The notes under the pieces: model-generated
What the model was told of the DNA's origin: nothing
Database searches by the model: none
What the model saw: only the letters and a program-made list of their open reading frames with translations
Assembly: GCA_002748155.1 (NCBI GenBank)
Contig: PDRO01000012.1
Coordinates: 1-64,000, forward strand
Length of the DNA: 64,000 nt
DNA from: Actinomycetales bacterium
GTDB lineage: Bacteria > Actinomycetota > Actinomycetes > Actinomycetales > Dermatophilaceae
Direction of reading: 5' to 3'
Program-made: the position numbers and the translations under genes
Shown here: piece by piece, positions 21,601 through 29,166 of the stretch
How the letters are laid out: each line of letters opens with the position of its first letter
How positions within the stretch are numbered: position 1 is the stretch's first letter

Positions 21601-21749
21601 TCGACGATCTGCTACGCGAGACCTTGCGGCTTTTCGGCGGCTCCCGGCTCACCGAGGGCGCCCGCTCGCGGCTCGCCGCGGCGGTCGAGCTTGCCGCGCG
21701 CTGCGGCCTCCTGCGAATCGCCGATGAGTTAGTGGAGCCAGCCGACTGA
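15666..21749 (+). CDS. 2027-aa DUF4011 / SF1 helicase (AAA_11/AAA_12) / MTES_1575 (Vsr-like) / DUF3320 protein with an N-terminal transglutaminase-like region; resembles 'hhe'-type predicted defence protein
   Basis: RVGTCLDTTILLAG…GHAFCGYW; SWMNSLLDLTLRNRLINF (DUF4011); LEGPPGTGKSQTITNILAD (Walker A); VVFDEASQIPVPDAI…IAGDSKQLPPTS (Walker B/III); GDERDVILFSIGFA; NVAVTRARRQVMVFCSFDPEDL; VGMSDFTIDLTVG…LLDGPGWEARHTTMDRDGLPVAVL (MTES_1575-like); C-terminal DUF3320-like tail. Confidence 0.88.
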   Translation: MVTGARLEVLVAPLVNHAMAHNGINFIHRVVLTAGEQQLADVFLTAQIVDSHAGVLTRPWQHHVDTISSGCSVTIDNPDVTLDPARIAAVAEPTSGQLQVTATSANETLASAAASLQVLAARQWLLDPAAPVLSLELLAAFVQPNDPAVLQLVSVAATALERETGSGSLAVTHVRAERVDEIVAAVCRALHDHDIFYAEPPPTWGYGQLVRSAGDVLRHRVGTCLDTTILLAGALEHLGIHPVLWIAKGHAFCGYWRSTDTGLPDAASHETATAINAVDLGLMGVVETTMLTRERKPPRDLFRRITQAPKDTYFHGGQADLIGVVDVAMARLLQVYPVPARHTRTDGIVEVVEYHPSTPTTDPATVPADIAEPADGAPTPTDTEPIPLRVQSWMNSLLDLTLRNRLINFGRGVTQLPLLMPGEHLGILAGLLQDGQSVSLRAADDLGGAVTRHVGTDAYALPADVQRSMLRERSTTYTAADTDTHKAAIARLRYRARTSLQETGANPLVVTLGRLDWRLGDRDLSAPLLLAPVQLKGVIQPYKIVFDDSGAITLNLSLLEKLRHEFGFVVPGLDPLPTRADGDGVDVDTAIRLVREAIASAGLPFTVTTEARLATVGFTGYLLWRDLTEHWQEFLDRPLARHLALSPTEMFADPQAGADVDLRVAALDDVVAAAPIPADGSQAQAIALARAGRSFVLEGPPGTGKSQTITNILADQLAHGRRVLFVAEKGAALDVVRSRLAQIGLLPYVLNLHDEHARPAIVRERLRSALTQNPVADDEGHRAAAAEVTASAATLAAYAARLHEPNAVGLSFYGAHARLLALGPGPVVPVSVAAVAGTAAAGTSCRVDVDSCRRAVTRSVSLLDSLGRDDCAAWGFARSPIDPGHELLGLVDRADTANRILDDRLAGCSAAVAQAVAATTDPDDLLRVVWLLNDAATEPAILHETRTTRWQAARAELQARLVAVRHGAAPLLAHFEPEVVKVPLQPVRQAVREAAASFIFGRRKRIIAAAGPVLAYARPGADLPAKQLPELLEHLAATTSELSRVTDSWRALPGCHDLPPDTNLLTADGMTHLTRRLAAIERDQALFDALSDRDRCAVDTARQEAAQVLDEVYAAAHQAATALAEVFEACGSRPADVQRWAEQHNGLLSAWAAGQASRRDDLPTCAALRRWCETVTGLLPLEAAGLFDARWALLTGQVTGAEAPAALERGVARSSRQERATATGLSNFDSAAHERSIDRFVTSSETLRDSLVTVLPQRLVGNRPFTPGGIFGKVAALEREVSRTRGGQPVRRLIEEFGEVITELTPCVLVSPDSLARFVPPGAIDFDLVVFDEASQIPVPDAIGALGRARAAVIAGDSKQLPPTSVGQLSRPDDEDDPASDYRTVHDEESILSECVHAGVGRRWLSWHYRSRDESLIAFSNNHYYEGRLSSFPAASALSSNTGISLRRVNGVFHRSRGEGPLRTNPIEAEAVVAEILRRWDAGERSIGVVTFNQQQRALVEQLLWDSGNEAITESLARSRDGIFVKNLENVQGDERDVILFSIGFAANKRGMLPLNFGPLNRAGGERRLNVAVTRARRQVMVFCSFDPEDLRVELSSSIGIRHLRAYLEFARDGALPDAVGETEPGTTTGINHGTSVTQLTTGPRERRHVVDRHRQTIAEALRAKGLEVETNVGMSDFTIDLTVGLAGQQPCTAILLDGPGWEARHTTMDRDGLPVAVLRDAMGWPAVERVWLPTWLADRDGVVTELVAAVTAAAQAQRRTGERIIATGYAAPHESTTIEDSSTPQDSSTAPDASAQDCSTNQGETQTPQDTASHQQFAAPTSAHDLATDEAPNPAPDLGLPGAAAYQPFPVSHRGPISRLDGLEAGRHVSALHHLVHEIVTAEGPVSVTRTAALVAQCHGLSRLTGVRQEQIAAHLPTDLIRDEQDGFLWPATRHPLSWRGFRVWDGPLKDRPLEEIALHELANGAAAVTRASMGIELDDLLRETLRLFGGSRLTEGARSRLAAAVELAARCGLLRIADELVEPAD

Positions 21750-21764
21750 CCCCCGAACCGGACT

Positions 21765-21788
21765 CCGGGCAACTCCCCGGGCAACTCC
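21765..21788. repeat. 12-bp tandem duplication CCGGGCAACTCC x2 just downstream of the DUF4011 gene
   Basis: Read directly. Confidence 0.9.
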
Positions 21789-21810
21789 AGCTGGCTGCCG
21801 TGACGATGCC

Positions 21811-22479
21811 TCAGATGATCCGGCGCCCAACGGCCCACGCGGTCAGCTCGTGCCGGGACGACAACTGCAGTTTCCGCAGCACCGACGACACATGGGTCTC
21901 GACGGTCTTGACCGAGATGAACAGTTCCTTGGCGACTTCCTTGTATTGGTAGCCGCGGGCGATCAGGCGCATCACCTCTCGCTCCCGGGCCGAGAGCCGG
22001 TCGAGTTCCTCGTCGACCTCGGCGATCTCGCCGGCCACCGCGCCGAAGGCATCCAGCACGAACCCAGCCAGTCGAGGGCTGAACACCGCGTCACCGTCGG
22101 CGACCCGCTGGATGGCTCGCATCAGATCGGCCCCGGTGATCGTCTTTGTGACATAGCCCCGGGCCCCGGCCCGGATCACCGCGATCACGTCCTCGGCTGC
22201 GTCCGACACCGACAGGGCGAGAAAGCGCACTGGCGCACCGGTCGCTGTGGTCAACGCCGTGCACTCGTGCAGCACGTCGACCCCACCGTTACCCAGGCCT
22301 CCGGGCAAGTGCACGTCGAGCAGCACGACGTCAGGTGTGGTGGCCTGGACGACCCGGATGGCTTCGTCGACGTCGGCGGCTTCTCCGACGACCTCGGTGA
22401 GGTCGGGGTCCAGCTCGCTCTTCACCCCGGATCGGAACATCGCGTGGTCGTCGACAACGACGAGACGGGTGACGGTCAC
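21811..22479 (-). CDS. NarL/LuxR-family response regulator
   Basis: VVVDDHAMFRSGVKSEL; VLLDVHLPGG; LSAREREVMRLIARGYQYKEVAKELFISVKTVETHVSSVLRKL. Confidence 0.96.
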   Translation of the reverse strand: MTVTRLVVVDDHAMFRSGVKSELDPDLTEVVGEAADVDEAIRVVQATTPDVVLLDVHLPGGLGNGGVDVLHECTALTTATGAPVRFLALSVSDAAEDVIAVIRAGARGYVTKTITGADLMRAIQRVADGDAVFSPRLAGFVLDAFGAVAGEIAEVDEELDRLSAREREVMRLIARGYQYKEVAKELFISVKTVETHVSSVLRKLQLSSRHELTAWAVGRRII

Positions 22480-23759
22480 GGGGTGGTCTCCTTGTCGGGA
22501 TGGACATCGCTAGCCGGTGCGGGCGTCGATTCGTCCGGTGGCGGGAGGGTCAGGCTCACCTCGGTGCCGTCGTCCAGCTTACGGATCCGCGCGGTGCCGC
22601 CGGCTCGTTCCATCCGCCCGAGGATCGATTCACGCACACCCATCCGATCCTCGGCGATGGCGTCGACGTCGAACCCGGTGCCGTGATCGCGGACGTAGAC
22701 CTCGACACCGTGCGGTCCGGCCTCGGCATACACCGAGATCGGCGGGCGGCCGTGCCGGACCGCGTTGAGCGCTGCCTCGCGAACGGCCCGCACGAGCATG
22801 TCACCAGGGTCGTCGAGGACCCGGTCGCCGGTGATGACCAGCTCGACCGGGACCCCGTGCTCGTCCTCGACGGAGTGGACCTGTTCGGTGATCGCCGTCG
22901 CGAGGGTGTCGGTGACCTGCTGACCACCGCCGTAGAGCCAGGTGCGCAGCTCTCGCTCCTGCCGGCGGGCCAACCGCTGGACGGTGGTCGGGTCGTCGGC
23001 TCGGCGCTGGATCAGCGCGAGTGTCTGCAGCACCGAGTCGTGCAGGTGGGCGGCGATGTCAGCACGTTCGGTTTCCCGCACCCGGGCCAACTGCTCGCGT
23101 TGCAAGCCGCGATACATCCGCATCGCGAAGGGAGTTGCAATGCCGACGGCTCCGGCCAGCACCGCGACCGCGGCCAGCACGCCGTTCCACACCCCCTGCA
23201 ATCCTTGGCCCTGGGTGACGAGCACGACCACCCCGCCGGTGACGAGCATGAGACCGAAGGCGACTTGACCGGCCCCCACCCAGATCGAGCGCCCCCGCCC
23301 CCGGGGACCCCCCAGTGGAGCGTCGAGCTGATACCAAGCCACGAGGGCGCCTGCGGCGATCGCCAGCACCGGCACGGCATACCGAGGGTCGGTGACCCAC
23401 CCGCCCACGTCGGTGCCCAACGAGATCCCGACGACGAACAGGGCGAGGCCGACGACGACGAACCAGTGGTAGACGCTGATCCGGCCGGGCCGACGGGTCG
23501 CCGAGCCGCCCGGTTCGGGCCGGTAACCCGGCTCGGCGTAGCGGACCGGCAGCGCCACCCACATCACCGCGTAGGCGGCCGCGACCATTCCGCCGCTGCC
23601 CAAGGTGAGCACGACAACGGCCGCCCGGACGGCGAGAACCGGGATCCGGAACCGCTCGGCGAGACCGGCACACACGCCACCGGCTACAGCGCGGTCGCCG
23701 CTGCGACACAGCTGTTGCCCGCGGGTCGGGGCTGCAACGCCGTGGTCGGTGCTCACCAC
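22476..23759 (-). CDS. Sensor histidine kinase with N-terminal PspC domain
   Basis: LCRSGDRAVAGGVCAGLAERFRIPVLAVRAAVVVL (PspC); IAAHLHDSVLQTLALIQRRADDP; HATPase_c. Confidence 0.93.
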   Translation of the reverse strand: MVSTDHGVAAPTRGQQLCRSGDRAVAGGVCAGLAERFRIPVLAVRAAVVVLTLGSGGMVAAAYAVMWVALPVRYAEPGYRPEPGGSATRRPGRISVYHWFVVVGLALFVVGISLGTDVGGWVTDPRYAVPVLAIAAGALVAWYQLDAPLGGPRGRGRSIWVGAGQVAFGLMLVTGGVVVLVTQGQGLQGVWNGVLAAVAVLAGAVGIATPFAMRMYRGLQREQLARVRETERADIAAHLHDSVLQTLALIQRRADDPTTVQRLARRQERELRTWLYGGGQQVTDTLATAITEQVHSVEDEHGVPVELVITGDRVLDDPGDMLVRAVREAALNAVRHGRPPISVYAEAGPHGVEVYVRDHGTGFDVDAIAEDRMGVRESILGRMERAGGTARIRKLDDGTEVSLTLPPPDESTPAPASDVHPDKETTP

Positions 23760-23869
23760 TCCATCTTGGGGTATGCCGCGGGCGATCGACCCGCTCTCAG
23801 GACAGATTCAGGGATCGATCAGGGTCGCCCCGCATGTCGGCGGCGCTTGGCCGGGACGAGGATGGCGAC

Positions 23870-25327
23870 ATGACGAAAAACCCCGATGCGGGCACTCCGG
23901 CGCCCGAGCCGGGCGCCGGCCTGGACGCGTTCTTCGACGGGCTGCGAGGCCTGGGAGCGGTCCGATCGCGGGAGGACCGGGTGGTCGCAGGGGTGTGCGC
24001 CGGACTGGCCCGGTGGTGGGGCGTGAATCCCGCGTTCGTCCGGGCGGCCGCAATCGTGTTCTTTCTCATCAGCACCCTCGGACTGCTTACCTATATGGTC
24101 GCTCTGGCCTTGCTGCCGGATGAGGACGGCAAGATCCTGGCCGAATCCGCCATCCGACGGGGCGACGGAAATGGCATCGCCCTGCTGGTCGTCATCGGAG
24201 TGCTGGTCGTCGGTGAGATCTCCGCCACGTGGTGGGCGTGGCTCGGGGTGCCACTGGCGGTGCTCGCCTGGTGGATGATCCGCAGCGCCGCGTCCGGAAA
24301 GACGCCCCGGCAGATGCGAGAAGAGGCCGCGGCACTCGGTGCCGACCTGCGCCGTTCGACCCGCCTGAACCCCGCACCGGAGTCGCCCGGCTCGAGCACA
24401 CCCCAGGACTCCCCGGTCGGGCCGCCACCGCCGACCGGGCCGCCGGGCACCGACCTCGCCGGGGTAACCGACTCCCCCTACCCGGACCGGCCACGTCCAG
24501 CCGCGGCACCCTCGTCGGGATCGATGCCGTCGTCCGGGGCAGCACCACTTGGCCTGGGGCCCGGCCGAACCTACTCTCCGACCCGGGTGCGCGATCCGGA
24601 GCCGATGCCTCCGGCTCGCCGACGCGCCGGCCCGCTGTTCTTCTTCGTCACCATGGGGCTGGCACTGACCGTCTACGGCCTCGTCATGTCGGTCCCAGCT
24701 CTTCGTGAGCTCACGTCTCACCGGCATGCATTCGCGCTCGCCTGCAGTGCCGTGGTCGCCTCGCTCGCGCTGCTGTGGGCCGGGCTGCGTGGCCTGCGTG
24801 CTGCCTTCACGGCCACCGTGGTTGCCGTCTTGCTGGGCATGAGCGTCCTGGCTGGTTTCGTTCCACAGCTGTCCACGTTCATCGCCGCCGGAATCGGCGA
24901 GCGCACCTGGACACCGGTCGCGGGCCAAGACGACCCGGCATACGCCCTGAGCATGGGTGAAGCCACCCTCGACTTGGCATCGCTGCCGAACGACGGGGCG
25001 GGACAAGTCATCTCGGCATCCGTTCTCCTCGGTGAGCTCAACGTGCTTATCCCACCCGGGTTGAATGTCCTGGTCGAGAGCGATCTCGGCGCCGGGGAGT
25101 TGTCCGCTGAACCACCAGCGGGGGGCAAGAGCCGGACTCTCGCCGCCGGCACGGCCGGTGGCATGGTCGTCGCGGTCGGCGATCCGGCCGGGGCGCCGGA
25201 TGCCATCGTGCGGCTGTCGGTCGGATTGGGCGAGATAGCCCTGAAGACCTCGTCGCCGGTCAACTCACGGCCGAGCACCGACCCGTCACCAACCGGGACA
25301 ACAAACAAGCCCGGACAGACCCGATGA
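23870..25327 (+). CDS. PspC-domain membrane protein with C-terminal toastrack/LiaF-like region
   Basis: REDRVVAGVCAGLARWWGVNPAFVRAAAIVFFLISTLGLLTYMVALALLPDE; C-terminal LGELNVLIPPGLNVLVESDLGAGEL. Confidence 0.85.
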   Translation: MTKNPDAGTPAPEPGAGLDAFFDGLRGLGAVRSREDRVVAGVCAGLARWWGVNPAFVRAAAIVFFLISTLGLLTYMVALALLPDEDGKILAESAIRRGDGNGIALLVVIGVLVVGEISATWWAWLGVPLAVLAWWMIRSAASGKTPRQMREEAAALGADLRRSTRLNPAPESPGSSTPQDSPVGPPPPTGPPGTDLAGVTDSPYPDRPRPAAAPSSGSMPSSGAAPLGLGPGRTYSPTRVRDPEPMPPARRRAGPLFFFVTMGLALTVYGLVMSVPALRELTSHRHAFALACSAVVASLALLWAGLRGLRAAFTATVVAVLLGMSVLAGFVPQLSTFIAAGIGERTWTPVAGQDDPAYALSMGEATLDLASLPNDGAGQVISASVLLGELNVLIPPGLNVLVESDLGAGELSAEPPAGGKSRTLAAGTAGGMVVAVGDPAGAPDAIVRLSVGLGEIALKTSSPVNSRPSTDPSPTGTTNKPGQTR

Positions 25328-25659
25328 CCGAGCAACCCACCGGCCACGACCCCGATGCCACCACTGCCGAGCCCCCGGGCGCCCGGACACCTGTGACATC
25401 CGATACCGCTGGCAACGAGGTCGCGGGCGGCCCCGGCGCCGGACCCAACTACCGGCTCGTCGGCGTCTCCCTGCTTCTCGGCTTGGGAAGCATGGTGGTG
25501 ATCTGGTACTCACTCGATCTCCCTGCAGTTTCCCTGCCGGCCCTGGACCCGCGGGTCCTGGTCATTGGCGGGCTGGCTTTCGTGCTCGTCGGTGAGATGG
25601 GGCTGCTGCGTGATCGTCGGCGCAGGCGGAAAGGCCCGCCCGATCCCCACCGCATGTAG
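25324..25659 (+). CDS. Small two-TM membrane protein, unknown function
   Basis: ATGA overlap with PspC gene; two hydrophobic helices. Confidence 0.65.
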   Translation: MTEQPTGHDPDATTAEPPGARTPVTSDTAGNEVAGGPGAGPNYRLVGVSLLLGLGSMVVIWYSLDLPAVSLPALDPRVLVIGGLAFVLVGEMGLLRDRRRRRKGPPDPHRM

Positions 25660-25723
25660 CCACGTGACTGGTTGTCTCGTGTTGCGTCGTGTCGTGTCAC
25701 AGAGGCGTCGCTGCCAGAACGGA

Positions 25724-26434
25724 TTATCGGGAAACCAGCCCGGGCAGCACTGCGGCCCAGACCGGTGACACCGGCAGGCCGGCAACCTGCTGCTCGGCCA
25801 CCCAGATAGCCGCATCGGTGGTGCCGCCGACCTCGTGGACGACCGGGTCCGTCGGGTCATGACACTCGGCCCGATAGACCAGCCGCACCACATGGAAGTC
25901 CTCGACCCGGCCGCCGGGCGCCTTCCCGATCCAGTGTCCGTCCAACACACGGAACAGTCCGGTGACGGCCACCTTTTGACCGGTCTCCTCGTCCACCTCC
26001 CGGTGCAAGCCCTGCTCCGGCTGCTCGCCCGGGTCCACACCCCCACCCGGCAGGGTCCATAACCCCGGGGCGTTGGTCTGCCGGGAGAGCCGGGTGAGCA
26101 ACAACCCCCGAGCGCTGCGCACCAGCGCGTATGCCGCGAGCCGCTGCACTCGCACGGGCTGCTCGCCGAGCTCGAGGGCGAGGTCTGGATCGGTTCCCAC
26201 GGCCCGGGACGCAGGCAAAGGATCGGTGGCCCGGCGCGCCCGGACGACGTACCGGATCGCGATTCCTGCGGGGTCGTCGGCCCGCCATGCCCGCACCGCC
26301 TGCTGCGCCAGCCAACCGTGCCGCCACAGGGTGGTCTCGGGATGCTCACCGTGTGGCACGTCTGCGACGAGGACCTCGACGCCCTCGCCGGTGATCCCGT
26401 GAACCGACAAGGCCACCGATCCGGGCCGGGTCAT
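25724..26434 (-). CDS. NUDIX hydrolase
   Basis: LPGGGVDPGEQPEQGLHREVDEETGQKV: Nudix box. Confidence 0.92.
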   Translation of the reverse strand: MTRPGSVALSVHGITGEGVEVLVADVPHGEHPETTLWRHGWLAQQAVRAWRADDPAGIAIRYVVRARRATDPLPASRAVGTDPDLALELGEQPVRVQRLAAYALVRSARGLLLTRLSRQTNAPGLWTLPGGGVDPGEQPEQGLHREVDEETGQKVAVTGLFRVLDGHWIGKAPGGRVEDFHVVRLVYRAECHDPTDPVVHEVGGTTDAAIWVAEQQVAGLPVSPVWAAVLPGLVSR

Positions 26435-27537
26435 GCACCGGCCCTGCGGTATTCGGACTCGGCGATCTCGACCACTCGCGGCCAGCTCTGCTCCGGACGG
26501 GTCGTCAGGTTGTGCTCGGTCATCCGGTGTCGCAGCTCGGGATCAGTGACCAGTGCCCGTAGGGCGTCCACGAGCTCGTGGTCACTGGCGGCGAGCAGTC
26601 CGTTGACCCCGTGGGAGACGAACTCGCTGACCCCTGACTCGATGCGCCCCACGACCGGCAGCCCGGCACACCGCGCTTCCAATGCAGCGATCCCGAAAGA
26701 CTCGAGCACCGCGGGCGAGACGTAGACGTCGGCGGCGGCATACCTGCGGCGCAGTTCATCCCGGGGCATCCGCCCGGCCAGGGTGACCCAGCCCGCGGCA
26801 CCCAGCTCGTCGATGACCTGCTCGACCCGGCGCCGCTCGGAGCCTTCGCCGAAGATCTCCAGACGCACGTCGACCTCGGGGGCCGCCGCACGAACCCGAG
26901 CGATCAGCTCCACCAGCCGGGCCGGTCGTTTGCGCCGTTCCAACCGGATCGCCGCGACCGCCCGGACCGGGCCAGTCTGGCGAACGGGTCTCGTCGAGCC
27001 GGGCACCCGCCAGGCCTCGACGTCGATTCCATTGGGCAGCACCGAGACCGGGCACCCGGTGAGCCGGCGCAGCGGAGCCGCTGCGACCTCCGATACGCCG
27101 TTCATCGCTATCCCACCCCGAGCCCAGCGGCGCACGTGCCCGACCAGTCCGAAGAGCGGCTCGGTGCGATCGAGGACGCAATGCCAGGTCATCGTCGCCG
27201 GGAGCCCGATCCGGCGCACCAGCACCCCGGCGTCGGTGGCGAACGGACTGACCACCCCCATCTGGATATGTCCGACGTCGAAGTGCTCCAGTCGCCGCCG
27301 CATCTGCGGGGCCGCGAAGGGATTCACGAGCAGCCCCCGCGGCAGCCGGAGGCCGTAGCGATGCACGGGAATCCCTGCGATGGTCTCCGTGCCGCCGTAG
27401 CCGGTCGCCCCGGGCGTGATGGTGAAGACCTCAACCTCGTGGCCTCGCTGGGCGAGCCGCTGTGACAGATCGTGCACCTGCACTTCGATGCCGCCCAACC
27501 GGGGCAGGTAGCAGTCGGTGAGCATGGCGATCCGCAC
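26431..27537 (-). CDS. Glycosyltransferase family 4, mannosyltransferase-like
   Basis: VRIAMLTDCYLPRLGGIEVQVHDLSQRLAQRGHEVEVFT; ESFGIAALEARCAGLPVVGR. Confidence 0.9.
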   Translation of the reverse strand: MRIAMLTDCYLPRLGGIEVQVHDLSQRLAQRGHEVEVFTITPGATGYGGTETIAGIPVHRYGLRLPRGLLVNPFAAPQMRRRLEHFDVGHIQMGVVSPFATDAGVLVRRIGLPATMTWHCVLDRTEPLFGLVGHVRRWARGGIAMNGVSEVAAAPLRRLTGCPVSVLPNGIDVEAWRVPGSTRPVRQTGPVRAVAAIRLERRKRPARLVELIARVRAAAPEVDVRLEIFGEGSERRRVEQVIDELGAAGWVTLAGRMPRDELRRRYAAADVYVSPAVLESFGIAALEARCAGLPVVGRIESGVSEFVSHGVNGLLAASDHELVDALRALVTDPELRHRMTEHNLTTRPEQSWPRVVEIAESEYRRAGA

Positions 27538-27579
27538 CCGACCACTGTGCCACGGGTGATGCGCGACAATGGGCAGGCC

Positions 27580-28341
27580 ATGTCTTTCACGTTGCTCGCG
27601 CTGCATGCCCACCCCGATGACGAGGTGCTGACCACCGGCGGCACCCTCGCCAAAGCTGCCGATGCCGGGCACCGGGTGGTCGTCGTAACGGCCACCGACG
27701 GGTCGCTGGCACCCGTGCCGCGTGGCTTCACCGGCGATCTCGCGCAGGTGCGTTCGGCCGAGTTACGCGACAGTGCCGCCACCCTCGGCGTCCACCGGGT
27801 CGAACAGCTCGGGTATGCCGACAGCGGCCTCGGCCCCAAGCTCTTCCCGGACCCGCCGGGCTCGACCCGATTCGTGCGCGTGGATGTCGACGACGCCGCC
27901 CGGGCTGTCGCGGCGATCATCGAGCAGGAGCGGCCCGAGGTCATGTTGTCCTACGACAAGAACGGCGGCTACGGGCACCCGGATCACGTGTACGTGCACC
28001 GGGTCGGCCGGCGAGCCGCTGAATTGACCTCTGTGCCAAGGCTGTTGGAGGCGCATGTCTCGCCTCGGATCGCTCGGTTGATGGCACCATCGCATGCCAC
28101 CATCGCGCCGTTGCCCGAGCCGGGGTATGCCGTGGACGTGCGGCCGTGGCTCGGCGTCAAGTTGGCGGCGCTGCGGGCTCACCGGACCCAGTTGGAGTCG
28201 GGGAGCCTGATGCCCCGGAACAACGCGCTGTTGCTGCGGATGCCGCAGCGGCTGCTCGCGCCGATCATGGGCACCGAACGGTTCATCGACCCGCATGGTC
28301 ACAGCGCACGGATTCACACTGACGTCTTCGAGGATCTCTGA
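27580..28341 (+). CDS. PIG-L/LmbE-family deacetylase
   Basis: LLALHAHPDDEVLTTGGTLA. Confidence 0.94.
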   Translation: MSFTLLALHAHPDDEVLTTGGTLAKAADAGHRVVVVTATDGSLAPVPRGFTGDLAQVRSAELRDSAATLGVHRVEQLGYADSGLGPKLFPDPPGSTRFVRVDVDDAARAVAAIIEQERPEVMLSYDKNGGYGHPDHVYVHRVGRRAAELTSVPRLLEAHVSPRIARLMAPSHATIAPLPEPGYAVDVRPWLGVKLAALRAHRTQLESGSLMPRNNALLLRMPQRLLAPIMGTERFIDPHGHSARIHTDVFEDL

Positions 28342-28353
28342 CCGACGCTTCGG

Positions 28354-28383
28354 CCGGCGGCACTACCGAGCCGGAGCCGCCGG
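28354..28383. terminator. Candidate stem-loop between convergent PIG-L and gatD genes
   Basis: CCGGCGGC (28354-28361) / GCCGCCGG (28376-28383); no clear T-tract. Confidence 0.4.
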
Positions 28384-28416
28384 GAACTGGTGGACCGGGC
28401 TGGATGACCTCGGGGG

Positions 28417-29166
28417 TCATTGCCGTTTGGTCAGCAGCCGGCGGATCTGGCGGGTGCGGGCCTCGTCGGCCAGGGTGTCGTCCAGCTCGGCCGGCTCGAA
28501 AGGCCGGCCCGTGGCCCGCTCGGCTGCCGCCGCGATCAACGCATCGGCCACCCGAGGATTGACCGGCAGGATCGGGCCGTGCAGGTAGGACCCGATGACG
28601 TTGTGGTGCCGGGCCCCCTCGCTGGTGTCCGAACGGTTATTGCCGTGGCCGGTCAGCACCCGCCCGAACGGCGCTTGGCCGGGGCCGAGAATCGTTGCCC
28701 CCGAGTGGTTCTCGAAACCGACGACGTGACCGAAGTCGGTGTCCAACACGATCGGGCCGATCATCCGCTCCGACTGGCCGCGGGTCGTCACGTCGAGGAT
28801 GCCCAATCCGGGCAGTTCCACCCCGTCACTCGTGACGAATGCGTGTCCGAAGATCTGGAACATCCCGCAGATCATCACCATCGGTGTGCCGTCGTCGGCC
28901 AAGTCGTGCAGCCGGCTCCCGATGACCGTGAGGTCGTCCTCGACCCGCGATTGCCCAGAGTCCTGTCCCCCACCACCCATGAGCAAGTGCGCCTGCTCGG
29001 GAAACGGTGCACCCGGGTGGTGGTCGTGCACGACACAGTCGTAGCCGTGCCTGCGGATCCGGGCGGCCAGGCATCGGGTGTTGCCCAAGTCGCCGTAGAT
29101 CGACATCTCACGCGGATAGAGATGCACGAGCACGATCGTGCCCTTGCTCGGGCCCGCTGGTCTCAT
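28417..29166 (-). CDS. gatD: Lipid II isoglutaminyl synthase glutaminase subunit
   Basis: CobQ-like class I amidotransferase; MVMICGMFQIFGHAF; overlaps murT. Confidence 0.9.
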   Translation of the reverse strand: MRPAGPSKGTIVLVHLYPREMSIYGDLGNTRCLAARIRRHGYDCVVHDHHPGAPFPEQAHLLMGGGGQDSGQSRVEDDLTVIGSRLHDLADDGTPMVMICGMFQIFGHAFVTSDGVELPGLGILDVTTRGQSERMIGPIVLDTDFGHVVGFENHSGATILGPGQAPFGRVLTGHGNNRSDTSEGARHHNVIGSYLHGPILPVNPRVADALIAAAAERATGRPFEPAELDDTLADEARTRQIRRLLTKRQ

